DNA of 64,000 bases from Candidatus Thorarchaeota archaeon. Its GTDB lineage: Archaea > Asgardarchaeota > Thorarchaeia > Thorarchaeales > Thorarchaeaceae. A model generated the notes under the pieces. The model made no database searches. It saw only the letters and a list, made by a program, of their open reading frames with translations, and was not told the origin of the DNA. Position 1 is the first letter of the stretch; each line of letters opens with the position of its first letter. Below, one piece after another: positions 1-8,018 of this stretch. Position numbers and translations under genes: made by a program. Where the stretch lies: the NCBI GenBank assembly GCA_011365025.1, contig RDOF01000009.1:1-64000 (forward strand), read 5' to 3'.

Positions 1-1
1 C

Positions 2-1075
2 GTGGACTACTACAACACTGTCAACTGGAGAAACTCAACCTACGATGGCTACATTCATGACCTCATTTACGGAGTTACCGAGGAACAGATTCGTGATGCA
101 GCCTATGCAATGCAGGAGATACTCATCTACGAGTGTCCACGAATTGTTTGCTACAACAACTTCAACTTTGCAGCCTACAGAACTGATGTCTACGAGGGCT
201 ACGTTGAGAGCAAAATTGAGAATCTACCCAACGCTTACACCAACTTGAAGATTCACAAGAAGCTTACTCAGGGTGGGCCTTGGGGTGGAACTTTCAGAAT
301 TAGCCTCGGTGAGCAAGTGGAGACATACAACTTCATGGTCGCTTCTTCAGCCTATGCAGCTGAAGTCCAGAACAACCTCTGGAATGGTATCCTCACTCGT
401 GACCCCATGGGTGATCTAATCGGTGATATAGCTGAATCCTGGACTGTTTACACTCATGCTGATGGTGAAACCGTGCCTGGTGGACTTGTTCCAGAAGGTC
501 ACATGAGATTCGTCTTCGACCTAATTCAGAACGGCACTTGGAGCGATGGAGTTCCAATCACAGCTGCGGATGTAGCATTCACATTGAACTACTACAAGGA
601 CGGTATTGCCTTCGGCAACCCATCCAATCCAAGGCTTGATGAGCTAACTGCTGCATATGCCTCCGGTACCTACCGCGTAATTGCAGAGATGGACACCACA
701 TCCTTCTGGCACACTCAGGTTGTAGGTCTAAACACCATTCTACCAATGCATGTCTTCAGCACTATCGGTGTTGATGGATGGAACACCTGGGATCCAATCT
801 ATGGAACAGATCCACACATCAACTCTGGTCCGTTCATCGTGACAGAGGCTGTTGACGGTGAGTTCCATGAGCTGACCTCACGTCGTCTCACGGATTACCA
901 CTGGGCATACGGTATCTTCCCTGAAGCTACCACAACCACCACAACCACCACAACCACAACCACCACAACCACCACAACCACAACTACAGACTTTACTCTG
1001 GCGATCGTTGCTGGTGCTGTTGGTGCAGCTGTTGTAATTCTCGTGGGTGGCTTTGTACTGCTCAGGCAGAAGTAG
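2..1075 (+). CDS. Family 5 extracellular solute-binding protein, C-terminal part, cell-surface anchored (5' partial)
   Basis: The frame is open at the left edge, so the true start lies outside the window. The first ~75 residues look like the C-terminal end of an SBP_bac_5 (oligopeptide/dipeptide ABC transporter) domain. From about residue 90 a second N-lobe-like segment begins again, with the family pattern W-S-D-G-V-P-I-T-A-A-D-V-A-F near residues 180-195 and a GPF motif near 280. It stops at about residue 305, far short of a full domain. Then come 20 consecutive threonines (residues 310-329), a hydrophobic segment of about 22 residues and a short basic tail (RQK). This layout fits an extracellular binding protein held on a Thr-rich, probably glycosylated stalk by a C-terminal membrane anchor. 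Ligand is unknown; peptide uptake is inferred from the family. A hairpin terminator follows. Confidence 0.85.
   Translation: MDYYNTVNWRNSTYDGYIHDLIYGVTEEQIRDAAYAMQEILIYECPRIVCYNNFNFAAYRTDVYEGYVESKIENLPNAYTNLKIHKKLTQGGPWGGTFRISLGEQVETYNFMVASSAYAAEVQNNLWNGILTRDPMGDLIGDIAESWTVYTHADGETVPGGLVPEGHMRFVFDLIQNGTWSDGVPITAADVAFTLNYYKDGIAFGNPSNPRLDELTAAYASGTYRVIAEMDTTSFWHTQVVGLNTILPMHVFSTIGVDGWNTWDPIYGTDPHINSGPFIVTEAVDGEFHELTSRRLTDYHWAYGIFPEATTTTTTTTTTTTTTTTTTTTDFTLAIVAGAVGAAVVILVGGFVLLRQK
929..988 (+). repeat. Threonine-codon run (20 ACN codons)
   Basis: Sixty bases of ACC/ACA/ACT codons encode an uninterrupted Thr20 stalk in the binding protein. Codons alternate irregularly, so it is not a perfect microsatellite, but it could change length by slippage. 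Confidence 0.9.
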
Positions 1076-1086
1076 AGTACAGTTTG

Positions 1087-1119
1087 AAGGGGACTTAGTC
1101 CCCTCCCCCTATTTTTTTC
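1087..1119 (+). terminator. Hairpin plus T-run terminator after the binding-protein gene
   Basis: A 6-bp perfect stem GGGGAC/GTCCCC with a 3-nt loop (1089-1103) is followed by a C-rich stretch and seven T (1112-1118). It lies 12 nt after the stop codon. Confidence 0.6.
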
Positions 1120-1235
1120 ATTTCCCCTGGTTGAAGAAATGATGCCATATCTCATTGTTACCTTGTTTTCTGAAGTTGCCGAGACCCCATTTGCTTTAAT
1201 TCATCTTCTCATCAAGCAGAATCGAGGAATACCCA

Positions 1236-2111
1236 GTGAACACTGAAAGGACGCGACTTCTGCTTGTGGCAATAGCAACGGTACCTATCTTGGTGGGATC
1301 GGCAATCACGTATGTGATTCTAGACAGTCCTTTGTATGCAAACGTCGTGTCAAGTACCCCACAAGATTACAGCTTTGTGGAATTGGCGATTCAAGCAATT
1401 GTTTCAATTGGCCTGGGTGCAACTGCCGTATTCCTTCTGTCGTACGCTATGGAACGAAGAGGTCCTGGGGCGCGAAAACTAATGGTCGCAATGGTTGTCT
1501 CGCCCATTCTGACGCTTGTGTTTTTTGTTCTAGGGCAATCGCTTCTGCTAATTCTTTTCAAGGGCGCCACAAACACAATCTTCCCAAGTATTCTTTCAAT
1601 TGGCTCTCTCGCCATATTTATGCTATCAATTGTGTTTATCGTAATGGATGCGATTCCTCCCATGCTGAAAAACTTGTATGTTGGATTCTATGGTAGTGTG
1701 TTTGGCACGTTCTTGGGAATTACTTTCTTCACCTCATCAATGGTTATCTTGGTTGGTTCACTAGTAATCGAGGACTTGTTTCTGACGAGGTTCTCTCCTG
1801 CTGCAAAAGCTGTTGAGATGATAGGGGAGCCTGGCAGTGATCCCTTCGACTACACTAGAATTCAAGGAAAGGGTGTTGCGGTCGGTGCTGGGGATTTTGT
1901 TGCTTTCTCCCTAATCTCGGCGCACACACTCTTGTACTTCCCAATTCATGTTTTCGTAATGACAGTTGCTTTAATCATAATTGGATTGCTTCTCAATGCG
2001 ACCATCTTTGTGGAGGATGATAAGCCATATCCAGGAATTCCATTGCCAGCAATTATGGCTATCTTCCCATGGTTGATTCATATAGGCGCTATGGCTTTCA
2101 TCCTTGGATAG
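1236..2111 (+). CDS. Presenilin-like intramembrane aspartyl protease (A22 family)
   Basis: A 291-residue, highly hydrophobic protein with about eight or nine predicted membrane spans. The two expected catalytic aspartates are visible: Asp180 in VIEDLFLT at the end of one helix, matching the YD helix of the family, and Asp220 in GVAVGAGDFVAFSL, an excellent GxGD motif. A PLPA motif (269-272) replaces the PALP signature, as in archaeal presenilin homologues. The loop before GxGD is short (about 40 residues), so there is no large insert. The protein would cleave transmembrane helices inside the membrane; substrates are unknown. Start is GTG. It is followed after 56 nt by a gene for a single-span membrane protein. 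The first aspartate sits in ED rather than YD, which is the weakest part of the call. Confidence 0.8.
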   Translation: MNTERTRLLLVAIATVPILVGSAITYVILDSPLYANVVSSTPQDYSFVELAIQAIVSIGLGATAVFLLSYAMERRGPGARKLMVAMVVSPILTLVFFVLGQSLLLILFKGATNTIFPSILSIGSLAIFMLSIVFIVMDAIPPMLKNLYVGFYGSVFGTFLGITFFTSSMVILVGSLVIEDLFLTRFSPAAKAVEMIGEPGSDPFDYTRIQGKGVAVGAGDFVAFSLISAHTLLYFPIHVFVMTVALIIIGLLLNATIFVEDDKPYPGIPLPAIMAIFPWLIHIGAMAFILG

Positions 2112-2167
2112 CTGCGCATAGCGTAACTAAGATAACCACCAGTGAAGAGAGCAAAGGTGTGTTTGGA

Positions 2168-2707
2168 ATGATTGAGAGCGAGAGAAATCAGAATATTATC
2201 ATCGCCGCAGCAATAATCATGGGTATCATTAGCTCTGGCATCATTGTAGTAAACGCGGGTTACTATAGCGGCAGTTATGCCTTAGCTCATTATGTTGAAG
2301 TCAGCCTTCTAGATGTGCGCTTGGACAACTATGACCCATCGAATGAAAGCCTCACTCCTGCTCTATATGTTACGCTCAATTTCAAATCAACCTCCGAAGC
2401 CAGCGGGACCGCTGCTATTACTTCATTCAACGTTCTGATATGGCTGAACAGGCAATTCATCCAGTACCCTGTTTTTACTCGTTACATCCCCATAGACCGA
2501 CGCGAGCTGAACCCCGCCTATGACCACAACTACACGGCTTCAAGTTCGATACTTGAAGAGCATGACTTAGACATTCTGTTTGATGCCTATAGTAATTCCA
2601 ACTGGACATGGGGAATATCAGTGCGATACTTCTATTACGTCTTCGAACCCACAAACGATGGGCACAGGGACATTGGCTTTAGTTATATTGGTGTCAATCT
2701 ATCCTAG
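2168..2707 (+). CDS. Single-span membrane-anchored protein of unknown function
   Basis: About 179 residues. A short cytoplasmic start (MIESERNQN) is followed by one hydrophobic helix and then a mostly beta, Asn/Tyr-rich domain that is probably extracellular. The frame is open further upstream (to 2069, overlapping the presenilin-like gene), but the ATG at 2168 has an AAAGGTG ribosome-binding-like sequence 7 nt before it and puts the membrane helix at the N-terminus. Not recognised. Its position right behind a presenilin-like protease makes it a possible partner or substrate, which is only a positional guess. Its stop codon shares the tetranucleotide CTAG with the stop of the convergent isomerase gene. 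Confidence 0.6.
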   Translation: MIESERNQNIIIAAAIIMGIISSGIIVVNAGYYSGSYALAHYVEVSLLDVRLDNYDPSNESLTPALYVTLNFKSTSEASGTAAITSFNVLIWLNRQFIQYPVFTRYIPIDRRELNPAYDHNYTASSSILEEHDLDILFDAYSNSNWTWGISVRYFYYVFEPTNDGHRDIGFSYIGVNLS

Positions 2708-3717
2708 GTGCCGAGCAGTCTCTTTAATTGAGAAATCCTCGCAACTGCCACCGCATCCACTCCACGTAGCCCAGCAAGTTCAACTGAAGCCACATCAAGG
2801 AAGAATACGTACGATAGCACCTCTTCAAGGATATCCTTCGTCTTCATATTCAGCTCAACAGCTGGACTCCCGACCTCCGAGAGCATTCTTGAAGTAGCAT
2901 CAAATGATTTGGAAATAGTTTCGCTCTCAGTGCCACTACGTAGAAACACAGGTACAATGCCGTAGTTCCCGTATGATCCGCAAGCTTCAATCTCATTATG
3001 GTTCGCCTCAGGCATTTCTGTTGTATATGCTATGGTCTTTGAATTCTCATTAACCTGACATTTGGCTCTGTATGCGACTGGTGAAAGATGTCGCCAGCCG
3101 ACGAATAACGGAACCCTACCTAGCAGTTTCTCAGCAAGCATTCTGGGAGTCATTTCCAGCATTTCCCAGTTTTTACTAAGCGCTTCAAGATTTCGCGCAA
3201 TGCTTGTCAAGTCAGAAGAAGAAAAACCCATGAGCCTTTCAAGGAGCGGCAGAAGAACAGAAATTATCATTGGAAAAGCGGCTCTTGGCGGAAAGCCATC
3301 TGGGAGAATCTGAACTGAATCCCGCGGCAGCATTTCTCCAAGTTTGCCGCCGGAGGTTATTCCAATTGTCGGGCAATTCCTTTCTGATCCTTCTCTGCAT
3401 GCGCTTAGTGTTTCTGCCGTGTTTCCGCTATAGCTTGTCGCAATGATTGCCCAGCTCTCATCAACAAATTCTGGAAGACCGTAATCTTGGTGCACCAAAA
3501 CTGGCTTAGAAGCAGTGGTCAGTATGCCCTTACACGTAGCTCCCGAGATTGAGCTACCGCCCATTCCAACAAGCAGCACTCCTTCAAATCCGTTCTCACG
3601 AATATCCTTGACGCTATCACTAACGCTCCGCGATGGTTCTAGGGATCTCAACATAAAAGGAAAATTCTCAACCAACTCTCTCATATTTGAAACGTCAAGG
3701 TCCTGTAGCTTCTTCAA
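2704..3717 (-). CDS. Bifunctional phosphoglucose/phosphomannose isomerase (SIS family)
   Basis: A 337-residue protein with two SIS-type sugar isomerase halves. The first carries GVLLVGMGGSSISG and TSYSGNTAET, which bind the sugar phosphate. The C-terminal helix ends VAVARISQLKRLL, the usual end of the archaeal PGI/PMI family (normal length about 300-340). It would interconvert fructose-6-P with glucose-6-P and mannose-6-P in the cytoplasm, feeding gluconeogenesis and sugar-nucleotide synthesis. The start is TTG with GAGGG 5 nt upstream; the next in-frame ATG is 11 codons later. Convergent with the preceding gene, sharing 4 nt. Confidence 0.85.
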   Translation of the reverse strand: MKKLQDLDVSNMRELVENFPFMLRSLEPSRSVSDSVKDIRENGFEGVLLVGMGGSSISGATCKGILTTASKPVLVHQDYGLPEFVDESWAIIATSYSGNTAETLSACREGSERNCPTIGITSGGKLGEMLPRDSVQILPDGFPPRAAFPMIISVLLPLLERLMGFSSSDLTSIARNLEALSKNWEMLEMTPRMLAEKLLGRVPLFVGWRHLSPVAYRAKCQVNENSKTIAYTTEMPEANHNEIEACGSYGNYGIVPVFLRSGTESETISKSFDATSRMLSEVGSPAVELNMKTKDILEEVLSYVFFLDVASVELAGLRGVDAVAVARISQLKRLLGT

Positions 3718-3882
3718 GAATATCCCTCATCTTTAACAAGTTCACTTCTCCCTCATAAAGTGAATGTTCCAGAGTGGCTATGCAAACTTGGTTATCTGAT
3801 AACATAGAAGTTTAATGCTAGTGATGCCAAATCCCCACCTATTAATGCCAAGCATCAATGACTGAATGAATGTGGAGAGATT

Positions 3883-4515
3883 ATGGTAGAATATTCAAAA
3901 ATCTCAATATCGGTTGATGATGCGGAATTGCCCGCCATTCTCGGCCGCCCTGTGCAATCCTGTGAATGGGGCGTGGTCATACTACATCCACATCCGCTCT
4001 TCGGAGGAGATATGGAGAATCATGTGGTACGGTTCTTGGAGGGGATCTTCTTGGAAATGGGTTACACTACACTGCGCTTCGATTTTCGAGGAGCTGGTGT
4101 ACTAGCAAATCAATACGAGGGATTGGCTGGATCCTTGTTTGATGCATTGGCTGCATATGATGTATTGGACACGATTTCAACCGTGGATAAAATTGGAGTG
4201 GCGGGGTACTCTTACGGAGGTTCTATCGCATTTCGCTTGGCTGCGATAAAGCCTGCGAAGTTTCTCATTGCCCTAAGCGCTTCAAGGAATTTGGTCACAG
4301 AAGTTGAATCACAAGGACTGAATGACGTGACGTGCCCAGCACTTCTCATGCACGGTGGAAAGGATTTAACAATCCCAGTTAGAGACCTCTATGAACTCGC
4401 CGCTCTACTTCAAGGAGCGCATCCCACCGTGATTGAACTGGCAAATGAAAATCATTTCTATGGCAATTTGAAAGAAGCTGGTGATGAAATTCGCACATTT
4501 CTTCGCTCATTATGA
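3883..4515 (+). CDS. Alpha/beta hydrolase
   Basis: 210 residues of alpha/beta-hydrolase fold, close in style to the COG2945/dienelactone-hydrolase group. HPHPLFGG near residues 36-43 forms the oxyanion region. The nucleophile elbow is GYSYGG (Ser near 113), the acid is Asp in HGGKDLTIPV near 165, and the base is His in NENHFY near 193. It is a soluble esterase-like enzyme of unknown substrate. A TATA-like AGTTTAATG lies near 3810-3818 and ATG is the start. Confidence 0.8.
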   Translation: MVEYSKISISVDDAELPAILGRPVQSCEWGVVILHPHPLFGGDMENHVVRFLEGIFLEMGYTTLRFDFRGAGVLANQYEGLAGSLFDALAAYDVLDTISTVDKIGVAGYSYGGSIAFRLAAIKPAKFLIALSASRNLVTEVESQGLNDVTCPALLMHGGKDLTIPVRDLYELAALLQGAHPTVIELANENHFYGNLKEAGDEIRTFLRSL

Positions 4516-4598
4516 AAAGACATCGCTTTAGATTATGTAGCTCAAACAACTAACCTTAAGAGCAAACCGGCTTGGTGAGCATCGGCGGACGGGAATCG

Positions 4599-5276
4599 AT
4601 GAAAGCAATCCTCTTCGATCTTGATGGTACGATCACTCATCTAACTCTTCCTCTGGATGAGATGCGGCAAGACACAAAGGATTACTTCATTTCAAAGGGA
4701 TACCCAGCTGATGGCTTTGACCCAAGTGATGGAATTTCAAGTTCACGACTAAAAGCAAAGGAATACTTCAACAGCAATGGCATCTCTGAATCTGAATGGG
4801 GCTTAATGGAAGCAGAGCTTGACAAAATGCTCAGTGCTCACGAAAACTGGGCTGCCACTGATGCTGAGGTAATTGATGGCGCACTTGAAACCGTCATACA
4901 AATACGAAACCGCGGTCTCAAGACTGCCATTCTGACAAATAACAACCGAGAAGCAGTCGACTCCATCATGGATAGAATTCCCTTCCAGAATCTATTTGAT
5001 TTGATTCTAACCCGACACGAAACACCAAATCCGAAGCCTTTTCCTGACGGGCTCGTTCAGGCAGCAAGGGAACTCGGTGTACATCTGAGTGATGCCGTCT
5101 ACGTAGGCGATGCGCGAATTGATGGGGCCGCCGCTCAGAGGGCTGGAATGGAATTCTGGGGCATCACCTCCGGAGAAACTGATAAGGACCACTTGATTGA
5201 GTCAGGAGCTTCACTCGTATTCGATTCAATTCAGGGTATCATCTCAGAAATAGACCGGAGAATCAAGCGGCAGTAG
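4599..5276 (+). CDS. HAD-superfamily hydrolase (phosphoglycolate-phosphatase-like)
   Basis: Motif I is FDLDGTI right at the N-terminus, motif II is the Thr in AILTNNN, and motifs III/IV are KPFPDG and YVGDARIDGAAA. This is the standard order for a C1-cap HAD phosphatase. The frame extends upstream to a TTG at 4572, but the ATG at 4599 starts exactly where the family starts (MKAILFDLDGT) and has GGGA 5 nt before it. The substrate cannot be read from the sequence; phosphoglycolate or another small phosphate ester is plausible. Confidence 0.8.
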   Translation: MKAILFDLDGTITHLTLPLDEMRQDTKDYFISKGYPADGFDPSDGISSSRLKAKEYFNSNGISESEWGLMEAELDKMLSAHENWAATDAEVIDGALETVIQIRNRGLKTAILTNNNREAVDSIMDRIPFQNLFDLILTRHETPNPKPFPDGLVQAARELGVHLSDAVYVGDARIDGAAAQRAGMEFWGITSGETDKDHLIESGASLVFDSIQGIISEIDRRIKRQ

Positions 5277-5406
5277 ATGACTGCCCGGTTCATTTGCGAA
5301 ATAAATGCCTTATCCAAGTGAGAAACTGGTGTTTTATTCTGGTAAAACCATTCTCAGACGAAGTTTGCTTAAATAGAAATTATCCCTATTTTCCTTTGAA
5401 GGGTTT

Positions 5407-5461
5407 GGGGCCGTTCTCTCTCAACTATTCTCTCTCCTCCTTCAAGCGTTCTCTCGGCCCC
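5407..5461 (+). repeat. Inverted repeat enclosing GTTCTCTC-type repeats in a 280-nt gene-free leader
   Basis: Seven-base arms GGGGCCG (5407-5413) and CGGCCCC (5455-5461) are perfectly complementary. The 41-nt pyrimidine-rich loop contains TTCTCTC three times. A TATA-like TTAAATAG lies about 35 nt upstream (5368-5376), so this would be transcribed as the leader of the phosphatase gene at 5561. The gap 5277-5560 contains no convincing gene. Function is unknown. Confidence 0.4.
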
Positions 5462-5560
5462 TCTCGCCCTTGTCCCATTTTTCTGCTCAACTTGCGACAA
5501 TTGTGATCTTAACTCCCATAGGATTTTAGAGTGGTTTGCACGTGGTGGATGTGAGGCTTG

Positions 5561-6376
5561 ATGATGGCTCTTATCACAGTCCTTCAGCGCGCAATTAGAT
5601 TGGGCAAACAAGTCGTTTTAGAGAATCTGAATCAGGTTTCAGAAAGAACAGGGGATACTAATCCCTTTGGTGACAAAACGCTTCTTCTCGACAAATTGGC
5701 TGAGGATGCCATTATTAGCGTTCTGCGTGAATCCGGATATTCAATGATGCTGCTAACTGAGGAGCAAGGGGCGCTTGCTCTGGGCAACTCGCCAGAATAT
5801 GTTGTCGTTATAGACCCAATTGACGGGTCTGCAAACTTAGAGCGGAAAATCCCTCTCTGCTCTATTGGAATATCAGCAGCACCGTATTCAAAATCCGTTA
5901 CAACCGATGACATTGAGGTAAGCATCATTGACTCCTTTTTCACTGATGAGTACTACATTGCACGAAAAGGGAACGGTGTCACCCGAAATGGAAGTCCAGT
6001 TGGTGTATCATCCCCTATTGATGCACGAGACGCAGTCATCTCCTATGATACTAAGTGTGACTGGGATGTGGAATTTACGGCAGGATCCATGAGGGTCATT
6101 CAGGCAGTCCACGATACAAGAAGAACAGCAAGTAACCTCCTAGACCTCTGCTGGGTTGCGGCCGGAAGCTTGGATGCCATGGCGGACTTGCGAGACAAGC
6201 TGCCAGTCGTTCATGTCTGCGGCACTCACATGGTTCTAGAAGCAGGTGGCTATGTGGCGACAAAAGGCGGAGCCCGCTTGTGTCTTCCTCTCGACTTGGC
6301 TCAGAGGATGAGCTTCATTGCGGCTTCGAATGAGGCACTGGCTCGCACACTGCTGCGTGCTTTTAACGGTCTCTAA
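5561..6376 (+). CDS. Inositol monophosphatase family protein (archaeal IMPase/FBPase-like)
   Basis: About 271 residues. The metal-binding core DPIDGSANL near residue 88 is the family signature, with an upstream acidic TEEQG motif. The C-terminal part has the expected AAGSLDAMADLRDK, in which the Asp normally binds metal. It hydrolyses inositol-1-phosphate and often fructose-1,6-bisphosphate in archaea, so a role in inositol lipid synthesis or gluconeogenesis is likely. Two ATG codons (5561, 5564) follow a GAGG at 5553-5556; either could be used. Expressed from an unusually long leader with an inverted repeat. Confidence 0.85.
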   Translation: MMALITVLQRAIRLGKQVVLENLNQVSERTGDTNPFGDKTLLLDKLAEDAIISVLRESGYSMMLLTEEQGALALGNSPEYVVVIDPIDGSANLERKIPLCSIGISAAPYSKSVTTDDIEVSIIDSFFTDEYYIARKGNGVTRNGSPVGVSSPIDARDAVISYDTKCDWDVEFTAGSMRVIQAVHDTRRTASNLLDLCWVAAGSLDAMADLRDKLPVVHVCGTHMVLEAGGYVATKGGARLCLPLDLAQRMSFIAASNEALARTLLRAFNGL

Positions 6377-6404
6377 CCTTTCGAGTTTTAGTCGCATCTA
6401 ACAA

Positions 6405-6411
6405 TTTATAT
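6405..6411 (+). promoter_or_regulatory. TATA box upstream of the Mrp-family gene
   Basis: TTTATAT centred near 6408. Archaeal spacing predicts a transcript start near 6434, which is inside the annotated 5' end of the Mrp gene. This suggests a later start codon (see that gene). Confidence 0.4.
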
Positions 6412-6426
6412 CCCTGTCTGGGTGGC

Positions 6427-7260
6427 ATGCCCTTGGAGGCTTCACTCTTGTCTAAGTCGATGGTTCCTGATGAAGTGCGCGAGGCAATGAAAGATGTCAA
6501 GCACAAAGTCGTAATTCTCTCTGGAAAGGGTGGTGTCGGCAAGACCACCGTAGCCACTAACCTAGCGATCTCCTTTGCAAAGAACAACCTATCTGCAGGT
6601 ATCATCGATGCGGATATCTATGGTCCCAATGTTCCAAAACTTCTTGGGCTAGAGGGCGAGCACCCTACTTCGGATGGACAGAAGCTTGATCCCGTTATTG
6701 GGCCTTTGGGCATGAAAATCATGAGCATGGGTTTTCTACTAAGGAACCGAGATGATGCGGTAGCCTGGAGAGGTCCAATCGTTGCTAAGGCTATTACGCA
6801 ATTCCTGGGAGATGTTAGATGGGGTGAGCTTGACCTTTTAGTGGTTGATTTGCCTCCAGGGACCGGAGACGAAATCCTGAGTATACTACAATCAATTCCT
6901 GAAATAGATGGTGTCGTTATTGTAAGCACTCCTCAGGAAGTGGCTGTACTAGATGCCAGAAGAGCCATCCAACTAGTAAAGAGAATGGAAGTCCCTCTCT
7001 TGGGCATTGTGGAGAATATGGCAGAGTTTGTCTGCCCAAGCTGTGGAGCGCGTCACAGACTCTTCGGAAACGGTGCAGTAAAGCAAGCTGCCGATGACTT
7101 CGGTATCGAGCATCTTGGAACATTGCCACTTGATCCTAGTATAATTCAACTTAGTGACAAGGGGACTCCTTTTGTTATTGAAAATCCAGAGTCCCAATCA
7201 GCAATGGCTTTTGCTGAAATCGTGAAGAAGCTTGCACGCAAAATGGGTATTGAAGAATAG
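6427..7260 (+). CDS. Mrp/NBP35-family iron-sulfur carrier ATPase
   Basis: 277 residues. The deviant Walker A is SGKGGVGKTT (residues 32-41), followed by DADIYGPN and VVDLPPGTGDE, all diagnostic of the Mrp/ApbC/Nbp35 P-loop group. A CPSC pair near residue 201 would hold a bridging 4Fe-4S cluster between two subunits. It assembles and delivers Fe-S clusters to apoproteins in the cytoplasm. The ATG at 6427 has GGGTGG upstream, but a TTG at 6448 has a perfect GGAGG 8 nt before it and fits the TATA position better; the first seven residues are not conserved in type. Either start leaves the domain whole. Confidence 0.9.
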   Translation: MPLEASLLSKSMVPDEVREAMKDVKHKVVILSGKGGVGKTTVATNLAISFAKNNLSAGIIDADIYGPNVPKLLGLEGEHPTSDGQKLDPVIGPLGMKIMSMGFLLRNRDDAVAWRGPIVAKAITQFLGDVRWGELDLLVVDLPPGTGDEILSILQSIPEIDGVVIVSTPQEVAVLDARRAIQLVKRMEVPLLGIVENMAEFVCPSCGARHRLFGNGAVKQAADDFGIEHLGTLPLDPSIIQLSDKGTPFVIENPESQSAMAFAEIVKKLARKMGIEE

Positions 7261-7263
7261 GGT

Positions 7264-7686
7264 CTATTCCAGATCCTCTTCTTTTGTGACTTCTTCTATT
7301 TCTACTTCCTCTTCTATTTCTAGCTCCTCTTCCTCGGCTTCAACTTCCTCCACTTCATCCTCTACATCGGAAGCAGGAGTCAATTTCTGGAGATAGAAAT
7401 ACCCAATTAATACGCTGAGTATGCAGAGGGCGAATGTTATTGCAAAGGCAGCACCTGTTCCAAAGAGCACAACTGGATCAAGGAACACTGAAGCTCTGGG
7501 AGTTCCCAAAGCTACTATCTGAACCCACATTGGTATCATGAAAGCCAACGGTAGGCAAAGAATGATCAGCAGAATGATGGACATTATTATTTCTGCTGTG
7601 TACACAAGCACCCTACGGGCTGTGCTTTCAACCGCCTTTTTCGCAACGGACAATTTTCTCTCTCCTGTGGCGTTGCCGACCTGCAC
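7264..7686 (-). CDS. Small two-span membrane protein with acidic tail
   Basis: About 140 residues. A basic, Ser/Ala-rich N-terminus is followed by two strong hydrophobic helices (near residues 28-55 and 70-95). The cytoplasmic tail consists mostly of Glu, Val and Asp. The protein is not recognised. The GTG at 7686 directly abuts an AAAGGAGG, which is too close for a normal start, so a TTG 11 codons later may be used. Convergent with the Mrp gene, 3 nt apart. Confidence 0.55.
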   Translation of the reverse strand: MQVGNATGERKLSVAKKAVESTARRVLVYTAEIIMSIILLIILCLPLAFMIPMWVQIVALGTPRASVFLDPVVLFGTGAAFAITFALCILSVLIGYFYLQKLTPASDVEDEVEEVEAEEEELEIEEEVEIEEVTKEEDLE

Positions 7687-7794
7687 CCTCCTTTAAAACT
7701 TGCTGGCTGTTCTGAGAGCACAACAAAAGAAACTATTGAGAGAAAGGGGCCCGAGAAAAAACCAAGCTTTTCAGCGCTTGTGTCCGTTGACTGC

Positions 7795-7843
7795 TGAGAG
7801 AGGAGGGAGGAGAGGAGAGGTTTGTTTTGAGAGAGGAGATAGG
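7795..7843 (+). repeat. GA-rich low-complexity tract in a 330-nt gene-free region
   Basis: Almost pure purine sequence (GAGAG, GGAGG and GAGGAG units), interrupted by TTTGTTTT. It lies between the divergent genes at 7686 and 8019. Downstream, 7887-7930 is an AT-rich stretch of TATA/ATAG alternations, and then a TATA box. No gene is visible in 7687-8018. Confidence 0.5.
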
Positions 7844-7964
7844 TGATTTCGGACCCCCATTCTCAATATAGATAGAGCTCTCCCTCCATATAAAGATATA
7901 GTAGATATACATATAGTATATTATAATCTATGAATTACCGCGCTCAAGAGCCATAGTCCAATCG

Positions 7965-7971
7965 TTTAAAT
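7965..7971 (+). promoter_or_regulatory. TATA box of the ESCRT-III-like gene
   Basis: TTTAAAT within CGTTTAAATGG, 54 nt upstream of the ATG at 8019, predicting a leader of about 25 nt. Confidence 0.45.
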
Positions 7972-8018
7972 GGGCAGATTGATGAGTTCACATTGAATGG
8001 TCAAAGTCGGTGAACAAA

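Noticed and set aside
895..1155. Minus-strand frame with a run of valines
   Set aside because: It is the antisense of the Thr20 codon run, with no start signal or family likeness.
5369..5611. Minus-strand frame over the phosphatase leader
   Set aside because: Covers the inverted repeat and has a low-complexity RE-rich translation with no start signal.
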